Source: Centropristis striata | Lineage: Eukaryota > Chordata > Actinopteri > Perciformes > Serranidae | Reading direction: 5' to 3' | DNA length: 64,000 nt | NCBI RefSeq assembly: GCF_030273125.1 | Contig: NC_081539.1 | Span: 4,303,739-4,367,738, forward strand | Shown here: piece by piece, positions 22,601 to 37,000 of the stretch | Layout of the letters: each line of letters starts with the position of its first letter | Position numbering within the stretch: position 1 is the stretch's first letter | The notes under the pieces: model-generated | Database searches by the model: none | What the model was told of the DNA's origin: nothing | The model's input: the letters and a program-made list of their open reading frames with translations, nothing else | Made by a program: the position numbers and the translations under genes

Positions 22601-25010
22601 TCCAGTTCAAAGGAGGTAAAGGTCAGGTTGATAGCCTTGTTGACTGGCATCTCAATGGTCCACATGCAGTCCATATTGGGTTCATAGCGCCCGTCCAGGT
22701 TTGGATCTGGCGAGCCAAGCATGCCCATCGGCATGGACAAGTAGCCACCACATCCCTGTGCTGGACCTGCAGACACGTTGTTTATTGTATGCATTGTAAA
22801 TAAAATCTGTATATTTTTGTACAGCAGTCTCTGGTTCCAGTTTATTCTGGGTCTTGTGCATTCAGAATCACCTGGTCACACAACACCTAACATAATTATA
22901 GTGTGATAACATAGCAACATTATATTATTGTATTGTAACAGTTTGCTTACATTTTAGTACTGTTCAAATTCTTTATAGGTGTGTTTCCACTAGGGGGAAA
23001 AGTGTCCACCATGAAAAGCCACACCCTCTCAAAAGTCTGGTTTTCGACCGTTACGTAGTTGCTTAGCGACAGTTTTGACCGTGACATCACATAGGCGACA
23101 GATTAAACACGGGAGACTCAACTGTGGCCGCCGTCGCTAACTGTGCACAATGTCAGCAGCTGATTATAAACAAACCTGCATGGCTAATTATGCACAGCGT
23201 CTCCGCTGATCATAAACATCGTGATCGTGAATTAACCGGCATCGCTAAGTGTGCACAGAGTGTCCGGTGCTTGTTGTAAATAAACAGACTCACTGTACTA
23301 CAACAGAGCTAACTGTTAGCCTATTAGCAATTTGCAGACTGGACGCTGAGGGGTTAACATCCCCTCCGACTCTGCAGCTAGGAGAGACTGCTGCAGGAGG
23401 ACTGTGCCGCTTCGACTCGTTCTTACTCTTCTTAACGAGCCTTGTTAAGAAGAGTAAGAACAAGTCTCCAATAACACCAGAAAAAGTCGCTGGATTTGTC
23501 TCAAGTCGCTTTCTTCAAAAATAGTCGCTAAGAGGGTCTGAAAAGTCACTAAATATAGCAACAAAGTCGCTAAGTTGTCAACACTGCTTCACCGGCTTTT
23601 ACAAATGGTGCGTGTTGTTGTGGCGTCGAGTACTACGTCACATCCTGCTTAGCATTCTATCCAATCAGTAACCAGGCTTTTTCAGTGGAGAAAAAAGGCC
23701 CTGCTCTTCTACAGGGACGAAAAAAGTCCTGACAAAAGACCTCTCCAGACAGCTCATATTCAAATTAGGGGCGTTTCGGCGAGTGAGACCCGCCTCATTC
23801 CGGGTATTGGGCAATAGTGGAAACAGTCCTTATATGAAAGCACACAATATGGCGGGTGATGTCGAAAGAGCTGATGAATTCAATCAGTTTTTCAACAGAT
23901 TCAATACAGCCAAATGATTAAAATAACTACCCCATCTTTAACTCATCACAAATCAATATTGACCTACCAAGTGTCTCGCTGTACACAGCCCTCCAGCCAA
24001 CCCCGCTCACTGAGGCGTCTGTCCTGAAGACAATGAACAGCTGGTTGGTAGTGGAGCGCAAGTTGGGTGGGAGGACAGCTCCGCAGAATTTCCCCAGCAA
24101 AGGTGCCAAGGTGTCCTGCCCATCATACACCGCAACATAGTCATAACGACAGGAGGAAGATGCTTCCAGGTGGAAGGTGTTAAACCTACGGAGAGAGAGG
24201 GGAAATTTTATTTAGAGCTAGCCTGATCCAATCAAAGCCAAATGGGGACCAAGGTTATCATAGGTAATGAAAACTAACGAAATCACAAAAACTAGAATGT
24301 AGACTAGACTAGACGAAACTAGAACTAACTGAAACTGTATTGTGTTGGTAAACATGTTGACTGAGACTGGGATGTCTACACTCCAACCAAAATTAAAAAC
24401 ACCACGAACTGTAAGTGTAAGTTAATAACCTTATTGGGGCTAAGATGGATAAACCAAAGGAAAATAAAGGCAACATTCATTATGACCTCTTTGAATATCG
24501 CACCCAACACATAGCCCATTACAAAAAAACTAAAACTAATAAAAACTAAACTAAAACAAAGCATTTTCAAAAAATAAAAACTAATCTTAAACTAGGAAAC
24601 TCACTATAAAAACTAACTAAAACAAATTTGAAAACAAAAATTCTCGTCGAAATTAAAACTTAAACTAATGAAAAATCCCAAACTATTAGAACCTTGATGG
24701 GGATCACAAGGATTGATTTCATAAAAATATGTGAAGCTCAAAAGTCAATCTAAATTAAAAATCAATCTAAATTAATTAATTTATTATTATTTAATTAACA
24801 CTATTTTACTAGAAATGCATGTCTTAAATACACTTCAAATTTCCCATCCTAGTAATGCACTCATTGCAGTCTTACTTGAGATCCACCACTCTGTTTGCCC
24901 GGACCATGATGTGGTAGGTGCAATTGATGTTGTGGTGGTAGTTGGTCATGGAGAGTGCTGGACTGCTCACTGTACCCATAGTGCTGTTGAAGAAACCACC
25001 ACATGCTGTA

Positions 25011-25060
<50 letters not shown>

Positions 25061-28000
25061 GTTAAATCACTTTACATATACTTACTTTCCTTTCCTGCGG
25101 ACTTATCCTAATTCTCACCACTGACACAAAAATCAGCTTTTTACTTATCTGACTCACCAAATGTGGACTGCTGTTATAAGCCTGCAAATGGCCACTTTTT
25201 CAGTCACCTTTCTGCTCCACATCAGTTATCAAATCTCAACTTGAAAAACATAAATTTGACGACAGCTACAGTTAGCATGCGGGAGACGTTAGCTTTCAAG
25301 GCTTCTTACTATTTACCCTTGTCCAAAGTTTTACATTCTTACTTTGTTTTTGTTCACTATAACTGCTCAAGACATAATTTGTTCATCTTCTCTATAAAGG
25401 CAAGCTTTTATAGCTTTCTCTGTGTGTGTGTCTAGTTCATATCTCTCTGACCGTGAGTAAGACTGACCACAGATTTCGTATGTGGCTTGCGCATGGCACG
25501 AAGGTGTGCATCCTCGATTTTGAAGATTTTTTAATTCATTTTTCAAAATATCATTATTTACGTAGGAAGTGTAACTGTTTCTGATCGGACGCCTTTTAGG
25601 GGAGCTCCGCCCCATTGTGTGATAGGCCTACACCTGGTCAGTAACACAATTCACTCTGGATTTACACCCTGACTCATCTCATCTGGAAGTCTATTTAGCC
25701 TACCTATCTTTAGGAGTTTTAAAGTGCGCTACAAGGTTTGATTTTCCAATAACATTAGAATAGTTTCCTGCGAATATCAATGTTCAATGTGTATGTGCTG
25801 GATGGTGTGGTACCTTATGAAAAGTAAGTGTTTTATGGAGTTGCAGACGTTGCTGTAGCGCGATTAGCATGCTAAGTGGAGATTTAGCTTTATTCACTTC
25901 TTATGTTACATTACTATGTAATTCAGGGATGACATTCCTGTTGCTTAGCGTAATGCCCATAATCATTTGATATGAGATACTTGCATGCAATATAGTATTT
26001 CAGCTAATTGGGTTCATGTTAATGTACTTTTAGTGCAGCATACTGTGTAATGTGCTATCTCACGATTAGCATGCTATGCGGAGATTTAAGCCCTTTCTTC
26101 TGCATCAGTTTGATCCATTGAAAACAGTAAAAACAAAACTTTATTAACTGACAGCTAAGCATAATACGGACGGAAAGATAGCGTTTCTGTGTTATTTAAG
26201 GGTACGATAGCAAGAGGCATTAGCATTACCTACAAAATACAATCTCGCACTATACGAATACATACTTCCTACGAGCACTGCACTAGTTAGAATAAAGCTA
26301 TGACTTCTCCTCTTAAATACTTACGAATGGCTCTGTATTCTGCCATGAAGCCCTTGTCAGGGACTACAGAGTCAGAGTAGAAGTTGAGTAACATGGGGCC
26401 AAAGGTGAAGAAGGGCCCCGGGATGCTGCTACCACACACAGTGGCAGTAATAGAACCGGTAGCCAGGCTGTAGATCTTAACTCCATCATACTGACAGGTG
26501 GAATGGGCTAAACAGACAACAAAAAGTGGTTGGTTATCAAACAACAAAGAGTACAAAACATTAATCCAAAAGTTCAGAAAGTATATGAAGACATGTGCAG
26601 TTGAATATTTGTCCATGTGTTGCTAATACTTTACTTGCCTTCTACTTGGAAGGATTGAAAGGTGAGTACGACCACAGTCTGATCTCCAGCATCGATGGTG
26701 TAGTTGCAATTGGAGTTGTTAGGATAGTCTGCTGGATAATTTGGAGAAACCACACGACCCTCGGGAGCTGTGAAGTTTGCGCCGCACCCTGATGAAGAGA
26801 ACATGCAGAACAGACTGTCTTTGCATTTTGCAGTTACAAAAGAACCAGAACAGTACTTGCTAACAAGTCTTCTGCATTCTCCTGTGGGAGAAAACTAGTT
26901 CTGAACAAACAGGAATTTAACATTCAAAGCAAATGTGATCAGATTCTGTCACAGTTTGTCAGGTGAATCAGTATGGTCTTATTGTTTCTTACGTGTGCTG
27001 AATGAGGCTGAGAAACCTCTCCCAGGGGATCCAGTGCTCTGGAACCGGCTTGTAATGATGTTATTTGGAGCAATGATGGGGGCTGGGGCCACTGAGCCAC
27101 AGCCTGTTGACAGCAGAGCCTCAGTATTTTGGGTTTGACCTGACCACACCTGCAGGGAAATGCATAATGATTCAGAAAGCTGTCAAACTGAACATTTTTT
27201 TACTCATTACCTACATATTGATAACCTATGGCTCAACCTCAACAAAGGACTGAAAACACCCTCATTACCATTGCTAGAACCTCTTTTTTAAAGCCAACAC
27301 CGCCATCTAGTGGGGTCAAAAAATAAAGCAAATCATGAAGCTTTGTTTCACTACGAAATAGACGTTTCAAGCAGGTAAAGATGCAGCGGTTAATGAAACA
27401 AAAGTACTTATACTTGTGTACTCAAACAAGTTCAGTGAATTAAAATTAAAATTTTGAGCACAGACTAACCCTCTATGGTACGGTGTTGTTAAATTTCTAC
27501 AATGCATGTTTTTGAGTGATGCCATACTTTAAAAAAAGAGGGAAGAGTATAGGGAACCAGTCACAATGCTTTAATTTGTCACGTGACTTCCAGGAGGCCA
27601 TATTGAAACCCTTTTTTGCAGACTTTTCCAAAGTAAACCGCTTTGCCATTTTGCGCCACAAAAAAGCTCTCAAAATGTCATTTTGTGGCCCTTTTCCATC
27701 TGGAAAAAAAATATTCCTACTAGTAGGAGAGTAAACCTTCATTTTCGATAGTTTTATGCAATTTATTTTCTAATGAAATAATGGAAACTTATTAAAATGC
27801 AACTGTTGCCCTGAGGCAACAACGTACCATTATGGAATCAGCATGGCAGCATGAGATATTGGTAGTGTGTGTTTATGCATTTATATAATGTTATATAAAG
27901 CATCACATTTATCATAATTTTGTTTTGATCTATACAATTTAACAAAGATATATTTGATGTTGGTTGGAGTGAAGGGTTTTCAGGCTATTACTATACCCTG

Positions 28001-31000
28001 TAGGCCATAGTCTTTTCGTCATAGTCTATTAAAAAAATATAGAATTTCTTCAGATTGTGTTTATTTAGTCTATTTTAAGACAAAAAAACATTACAATAAT
28101 TTTTTTCCTAACTGGCATCTGAATTAAAATATAATTTTAACACATGTCTACTTTGTTAAAGTGTTGGTACCTTGACATAGCTGCTCTGGCAGGTCCCCGT
28201 GCTGTCTGGAATCTGAAAATCACTGTTGAAGCTCATCTCCAGGTGGTTCCCCTCATGGGCAATAATACGCCACGAACATTCAACATTGGCAGGGAAGTTC
28301 TGGGGATAGTTTGGAGACTTGAATGACCCTGAATCAGCATGGATCACCCCTCCACAGCCTGGTCAAAAAAAATAAAATAAAGTGACTGAACAGTGCAAAT
28401 TATCAACAAATAACATGAAGAAAACATTGATTTTATCGTTTGGCTCTCAACAAAGGTGGTCGTATTTTTCTCTCCTCTCCCTTCCCTTATCCTCCCTGTG
28501 CAGCATGTTTATTTAGCAAATGTAGACCAACCTGAGGAATCAGCAGACCAGGACGCCAGAAAGCCTCCTCTGGACACACTATGATCTGCCAGGAAGACTA
28601 CAGCTAGCTTGTTGGATCCTGACTGGATGGTTCCCGGGGAGGTGGTCCCACAGTACTGGCCAATAACAGGGGAGCCAGGGGATCCTCCATTGAAGATGGT
28701 GACAGAGTCCCAGCCACATTGAGAGTGGGGCTCCAGGTTGAAGTAGCTGAAGGTTAGCTGCAGTAAGACAGGGAAGCAGGACACATTTTTACAATGTAGG
28801 TGCATGCGCGCAGATGGCACTAGGGGGAATATGATCCATAGTGATTCCGTAAAATAAAACATATTTTGGTTAAGGCATGGAGTGGAAAAATAACGAATTG
28901 AGTTGAAATCATTTGGTGACAGCTTCGTCCCCCCAGTTCAAAAATCCCATCTCTGCCCCTGTGTAGGTGGATACTAAGTTGGAGGTTCTGGGGTTTAACA
29001 ACCTCAGCAATAGAGATGGAGCGCAATAGGGATAATTCTAGATAAAAGGTTACAGTAGCCATCATGAAACCAAACATTAGAAATGATGGTTAAAACACCA
29101 CAGACAGTTCATTTATCACTTCACACAGTCAATGCAGCAGGCCATGGTGTAGTCTCACCTTAATAGTGTGGCCCACTGGGGCCTCAAGCAGCCACGCACA
29201 TCGACTGGGACCAGGATAAATGTTGGGATAGTTAGGACTGGATAGCACCCCTCCTTCACCTGTCTGCCAGCCTCCACACTCTGTGAACCACAATGATCTA
29301 TATAAGGACTTTGATGATTACAGTATGATGACAGAGTTTAGAGAATTACAAATCCAATATTTAAGTTAGCCCTATGTATGTCTTACCAGAGAACAAGTAC
29401 TTGGCCTTGAAGCCCAGGTCTCCCTGGTAGGCATCAGTCTGGAAATGGACCCAGAGCTCTGGGGTAAAGACCACAATGGGAATGTTGAGGGCAGTTTGCC
29501 CACAAAGTTTGGCCAAGAGCTCCCCATCTGAGTCACCTGAGGAAAAGGGTAGAAAAAAACCCATAAATGCATGTAAACTATACATTTATCTCTCTCCTCG
29601 ACCTTCTTTCCTGTGCTGAGCTGTAATGGACTTTAGCGTGTCCAAGCACATGTTTAGTTATATGTAGAGAGAGAGAGAATCAGAACTATTATAATCAGAA
29701 TAATAATCAAAATAATGTCAATGTTAAAACATTGTATAAAACACTTCTTTTCCTAGTCTATGATTCTGACACTCCAGAGCTGAAATGTATGCATAATTAC
29801 TTCCTTCTGTGCGTCCGAGAGCCTGTGTTCTCTTTATGGCACTCACCTAAGCGGAACTGGAGGTAGTCCGAGTCACAGGTCTGGTGGTGCTCCAGGTGGA
29901 AGTCTTCTATCAGCACCACAACAGAGGAATTGACGTGCTGTGGGTTCTGGATCAGCCACTCACAGTTGAGGTTGCTACTGTAGTTGGACACCAGGTACCC
30001 AGGGGAAGTAAAGTTCCCGCCTGCTGGGTTGTTCAGGACTCCACCACACACTAAAAGGGCAATGTAAAAATGCATGATGAACGATGAGAGGCAAAGACAC
30101 AGTCACAAGACAACCAAGCGCATTCAACACCATCCAACCCAAAAACAAGCTCACAGAGATGGGAGTGGATCTTTCCTTCATCTCCTGGATCACAGATTAC
30201 CTGACAGGAAGACCACAGTATGTCAGGTTGGGGAACTGTGTTTCTGGGACATTAATGAGCAGCACAGGGGCTCCACAAGGCACTGCTCTGGCTCCACTCC
30301 TGTTCACACTGTACACAGCGGACTTCAAATACAACTCTGAGTCCTGCCACATCCAGAAGTACTTGGATGACACTACTATTGTGGCGTGTATCAGGAATGG
30401 ACAGGAATCTGAATATAGGGATCTGATAAAAGCCTTCAGTGACTGGAGTCACAAGAACTATCTCCTACTGAACACCTCAAAGACTAAGGAAATTATCATA
30501 GATTTCTGCAGGTTCAAGTCCCCCTTCAGCCAGTGAATACCTGTGGGGTGGACATGGAGGTGGTGCCAAGTTCTAAGTATCTAGGTGTATACCTGGATAA
30601 TAAGTTGGACTGGTCCCTAAACACTGACGCTCTCAACAAAAAGGGGCAGAGCCTCCTCTTTTTCTTCTTGAAGCTCAGATCTCTGGACATCTGTAGTAAG
30701 ATGCTGCAGATGTTTTATCAGTCTGTGGTGGTAGTGTGTTGTTTTATGCTGCAGTCTGCTGGGGAGGCAGCATTACACACAGAGATGAAGCAGTTGGACA
30801 GACTGGTCTAAAGAGCTGGTTCTGTGGTTTGAGCCAGGTTGGACACACTGGAGGAGGGGGTGGAGACAGGCACTGTCAACATGTTCGAGTCCATCCTGAA
30901 ATACCCGGATCATCTGCTACACAAAACCTTTATGGACCAAAAAAACAGCAGTGGACAGCTCCTCTCTCTCCGTTGCAGGACGGATGTTTTGTCACATCAT

Positions 31001-34000
31001 ATGTGGTTATAAACCAGGACATTTTAACACAATCTTACCATATGTAAGTGCAACATTTCTGCTTTACAAAAAACCACATGGATAGGTCTGGATGAAAATG
31101 CAGCACTGTAAACTTTTCTGATAATTATAATGTGTTCTTCAGTAGGTAGTTGTCAGTTTTAGTTTTGTTCAAGAAATAACTAACCTGCAGGCAGCTCAGA
31201 GGAATAATACGCCATGAAGCCACCACTGGACACAGAAGAATCGGTTCGGAACAGAACAGTCATGGTGTTGCCTGAGGAGTGGACCTGAGTTCCTGCTGGT
31301 ACCGTACCACAGAATCTCTGCAGGCGAGGAGCATCAGCTGCCAAACCGTTCCGTATCTAGAAGACACAGAGGTTTTCAAAGGAGACACGGGGGTAACTAG
31401 GTCTGCAGCAGCAACATTCTCAGGATCAGGTCTTCCTTTGGAGTCAAAGGTAAGTATGAGTGTTGTGAGTCTGGACTGACACAAAAAGGATTTTACAAAA
31501 ACTGAGATCAGAAGCGATTACAGATTTTTATGTCAAAACATTTCAAATAAATACTTGATAAATTATTAGATAAATTATCTAACATTTTTTAATCTAAAGG
31601 TTTTTTTTTATCTTGGTAAGAAACAAATAATTTGCAGTGCACTCTGCTCGGGCCAGTTCATTTAATTGATCTTGTTTTAAGAGTTAATTTCTTATTTTAA
31701 GCGTTCAACATGCTTATTTCTAGATGTCAGAAAAGGGCTCACCTCAACATAGTCATATACACAGGAAGTACCGGAGTCTTCCAGCTGCAGGTCATTGATG
31801 GTGAGAGTGACCCGGCGACCCGGTGACACCACCAGCTCCCAGCGACACAGCCGGCTGTGTGGGTACAGGTTGGGGTAATTGGGGGAGGAGATCGTTCCTG
31901 AGGGAGCATTCAGCTCACCTCCACAGACTGATTGGAGGAAGAAAAACCACAATGCGACGTTTAACATGAGAAGTTCCATATTGTATGTGAATAAACACAT
32001 TTATTTATCCCTGTGAGTGAAAAGTGAAATACACCAGACATTATGTGAATGACAATAAATAGAGGCGGCAATAAATGTCACACACAAAGTACATGTTAAT
32101 AAAATATGATTTTTTTTTCAACATTGTATTAGAGATTGGGTAGATATATCGATGATAAGTTAGCTGTTAGAATGATGTATAGTAAAACTTGATGGGAGCT
32201 GTAGTTTTTGCATGCTAACAAATTAATCATAATAAATGCTAAGTTAGCATATAATGTGGATAGTACACCACGCACATTTAGTTGTTTTTTCCCCCAAGAA
32301 ATACCAATTGGAAGTAGTGAGAAATTGTAATGAGTTCTTATTAGCAGTTAGCTAAAAGTTATCAGATAAGCTCTCTACTTCTACCATCAAATGTGTACCA
32401 CATGAATAGTACATCATGTACATTTAATGTAGTTTGTGATCATGCAACAACAATCCTTTTCTAATAATCTTTTAAAATGATTGTACCTTCAACGCTGGCT
32501 TCAAACGTCAGGCTGAAGCCAGGTGCATTGCTGCTGGTGTCACTGACGAATCTGACGTAGGCGAAACTGTCGGATGTGTCGATAGAAGCCGGGACGTTAC
32601 TGCCACAGTGTCGGCCAAGTAGGCGCCCTGTAACACACATTACATCACAGTAAATGTATCTGATAGTGGGTCCATTTTTGCTCTCTGAGGTATTTTCTTC
32701 CATTTATTTATTTATTTATCTATTTCTTTTTCACTTAATTCTCATAAAGAATATCTACATACATAGATATATAGATAGATTTATAAATATATTCTGCCCT
32801 ACAAAGCCTAACTGCAGTAATTACACAAAGAGTAAAACTGAGAAAAACTGCTATCAAGTTTTTTAATGTTTTTTTTTTCTTTCTGGCAAGCCAAATGGGT
32901 TATAGGTAGGTAAGTACGGTGGCCCTGAAGTGAAGTTATTTTTAGTTATAACTCAATTTCGACCAAAAATGGAGTTAGTGTAGTTAGGCTTTATAGGGCA
33001 GTACAGCCTATCTATATCTATAAGCATGCATGTGTGAATCTATGTGATGAATGCATATTTAGCTCATGATAGGCCTTATACAATTTTAAAAGGATCTTAT
33101 GGGCATGTTAACAAGTTTAAAAACTTTTCATTGGAGGGTTTTTTTCATTAATTTCATACTGGCTTTGGAACTGATGACACACTGATCCTCTTGTTTTCTC
33201 ACCTGAGGCATTGTACTCTCTGATCTCCACATAGTCGGCAGAGCATCCTGAAGAGCTCTGCAGGCTGAAGCTGTCGTAGCTCAGGGTGAGGTAGTGTCCT
33301 GTGGGGCCCTCCAGGTACCACTCACAGTTAGAGCTGTCAGGATAGTTGGATCCTGGGAAGCCAGGGCTGCGGATCGTCCCTCCCTGACCTATGTAGGTAC
33401 CTCCACATAATGCTGTGAGGAATTGGAGATTTATTAGTGTTTTAAAATCCTGATACAAATACTGAGATTCATTTTCACTGTCACTCAATAACCATCAGTT
33501 TAAACATCAATCAACCATCATCTCTGCTGCTTTTCTCATTGGATTACCTACAAAAGCATGTGAGTTGCTCAAAGTCTTTAGTACATTTCTCAAGCACAAT
33601 TTGCTTGAGAAATGAATGAATTCAAAGAATTAGAATCTGGTGAAAAAGTTTAAGATTTTTTGTCAGTTATTTCAGAAAGTTAAACTGGTACATTATATAG
33701 ATTCATTACACATAGAGTGAAATATTTCAAGCCGTGTTTTTTTTAAATTACCAATACATAGATCAACACGCAAGAAAATAAATGAAAATAATTTAACAAA
33801 AATGTTTGCTATATACTGTATCACTGTTTCACAAAAGAAGCCCGTACTTCCTCATTCTTGTGCTGTTGGGTTTCAAGTGAGATATTTTCAAACACAGCAA
33901 AGTCTGAAACTGACATTGAGTTACTCAAAGTGTATTCGTCTTATAAAGGATATAACTGGTGTTTGTTATGTTTTAGCCAACTACAACGTATGTCATAATC

Positions 34001-37000
34001 TGAACTGGATACATAAAAAAACAAGCACTGGATGTGAAAAACAACCGTCTGTGATTTGCCTACCTATGGAGTACTTTGCCTTGAAGCCTTTGTGCGTGAC
34101 GCTGGTGTCGGTTCTAAACCTGAGCAGCATGGAGGAACCTGTTGAATGTTGGGTGGATGGTCTGGTGTTGCCACAGAGGCGGGAAATCAAGCCATCGTTG
34201 AGAGTCGAGCCGTCACGCAACTCCAAGTAGTCATACACACAGCTGAGAAATACATGGAGGGACATGTGAGAATGTAGTGTTGTGACGGTTATGTTCCCCA
34301 AATGCTGAGGAGATGATAGAATGTAATAAAAGTGTTCGTATTTCTAACTTCTTGATCAAAAATATCCTCAATGACAGTTCAGGTTTGTAAAACTCAGCAC
34401 GAGTCGTCTTCTGCCCACTTCATGACCCTTTTTCTTTAAAAACCAAAATACGAAAAAAACTGGAAACAGTGCCCCCTTTTCCTTTTTTTTGTTGTTTTAA
34501 ACCATAAATCGAAAAAAAGGATTTTTCTCTCAGCATCAAAAAACAAAGTAAAAAAAAATAAAAGATGAAATAACGGCCCATATTTGGGTTTTGCATATTC
34601 CTTTTTTCGTTTTTTGTTTCTCATTTAATAATATGACGGCAGGTGGACCGGAAGCAGGAAAATAAAAGTCCCGTCTAAATAAAAGCAGCGTTTTAACTTA
34701 TTATCAAGCATAGTTTCACTTGACTGAAATAAATGGGAACCATGCATGGGTGTAGAAAGACAACAGTAGCCTATAATAGTGTATGATGATAAGTTTGTTT
34801 TTGTTTTTTGTTTTTAAAGTTTTTTATGCTTGATAATAAGATAGCAAATTACTTTTATTTTGACAAGACTTTTATTTTCCTGCTTCCAGTCTGTCCTGAG
34901 AGCAAAATCTATTTCTCCATTTTTAGTTTAAACGAAAAAAGGAAAATGGGGCACTGTTTCCGGTTTTTCGTATTTTTGATTTGACAGAAAAAGGGATTAT
35001 ACTTTGGTACCCAAAACCCTTCCTCCAACATATTTGGCCTACTTTAGGTTTCCAAACTCTCATTACTCCCTCTAACCCTAACCCTAACTCTAACTCTCAT
35101 TACTCTCTCTAACCCTAACTCTCATGACTCTCTCTAACCCTAACTCTAACCCTCATGACTCTCTCTAACCCTAACCCTAACTCTCATTACTCCCTCTAAC
35201 CCTAACTCTAACTCTCATGACTCTCTCTAACCCTAACCCTAACTCTAACTCTCATGACTCTCTCTAACCCTAACCCTAACTCTAACTCCCATGACTCTCT
35301 CTAACCCTAACCCTAACTCTCATGACTCTCTCTAACCCTAACCCTAACTCTCATGACTCACTCTAACCCTAACCCTAACTCCCATGACTCTCTCTAACTC
35401 TCATGACTCTCTCTAACCCTAACCCTAACTCTCATGACTCTCTCTAACCCTAACCCTAACCCTCATGACTCTCTCTAACCCTAACCCTAACTCTCATGAC
35501 TCACTCTAACCCTAACCCTAACTCCCATGACTCTCTCTAACTCTCATGACTCTCTCTAACCCTAACCCTAACTCTCATGACTCTCTCTAACCCTAACCCT
35601 AACTCTCATGACTCTCTCTAATCCTAATCCTAACCCTAACTCTCATGACTCTCTCTAACCCTAACCCTAACTCTAACTCTCATGACTCTCTCTAATCCTA
35701 ATCCTAACCCTAACTCTCATGACTCTCTCTAACCCTAACTCTCATGACTCTCTCTAACCCTAACCCTAACTCTAACTCTCATGACTCTCTCTAACCCTAA
35801 CCCTAACTCTCATGACTCTCTCTAACCCTAACTCTAACTCTCATGACTCTCTCTAACCCTAACCCTAACTCTCATGACTCTCTCTAACCCTAACCCACCA
35901 GCCAGAGTGGCCAAGTTGTCACAACTGCTCTTACAAATAAACTGTTGGTTTATTTGTAAGAGCAGTTGGAAAAGAAACCTCAGAAGACATTTCCGTTTCC
36001 AATATACTGCACACTAAAAACACACTACACCAAAAAAATGTCAAAGAGCTGTAACAATAACCAAACAAGAGTGTGAAGAGGAAGCAGCAGCTCTACCTGG
36101 ATGTGGGCTCAATGTAGAACTCGTCCTCAAAGTCGATTTGCACAGCTTCTCCATTCGGCACAGTTATGACCCAGACACAGTCCATGTTCTGGGGGTAGTT
36201 CTGAGGGTAGTTAGGTGAAGTGATGTACCCTGGTGGATCATTATCATCCAGCTCTATGAAACCTCCACATGCTGCAGAAAGGGAGACACATTCACACTAT
36301 GTTGGACCAATTTGCAATAGATCATCATTACTTATTTTATGTCTATATCCTCAGTCACAAAGTACTCAGATATTATACTTTAGTAAAAGTAGCAATAACA
36401 CAGTGAAGAAATACAGTCAGGCAAAAGTATCCCAGTCAAAAATTTTCTTAAGTTAAAGTAAAAAAATGTATTAAAACATACTTAAAGTACCGAAAGCAAA
36501 CATACTCATTGTGCAGACTGTATTATTAATATTTACTACACATAAAACATGAAAAACAAACCAAAAACACACAAAATTACAAAAAATACATACAAACACA
36601 CTCAAAACACACCAAAACCACAATAAAAATACAAAAAAAACCCACAAAAATGTCAAAAAACACACATAAAAACAAAGAAATTACAAAAAAAACCAACAAA
36701 AAAACAGTAAACACAAAAGATTGCATTACAAATGCTAAATGCACAAAGCTAAATTAGAAAAATCTCTGCAAAATTTGTAAAATCATGTTAATACACTTCA
36801 AGGTGTTTTTTTTAACCTTTCCTGAAAAAGGATCAATGCATTAAATTGGACATGGAAACTTGTGGAAAAGCCAAAACTTTAGAGAAAAGCTGACAGCAGG
36901 GCTCCATGCTGCTGAAGTTTTTACGTTGTGACGTCATAAAGAAGTCGTGCTCTGGTGCTTTCATGGACTCCAGAGGGTTAAGGCACTTTCACATTGGTTA

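Noticed and set aside
26631..26638. A GT donor five bases beyond the exon 41 GC donor
   Set aside because: Using it shifts the frame and destroys the HSTCQYD segment of CUB22.
33802..34230. A 142-codon plus-strand frame
   Set aside because: Its second half is antisense to cubn exon 30 and the first half is intron sequence with no domain.
35056..35896. CRISPR-like array or chromosome end
   Set aside because: Units are contiguous, lack variable spacers and sit in a vertebrate intron with exons on both sides; it is a minisatellite with telomere-like hexamers.
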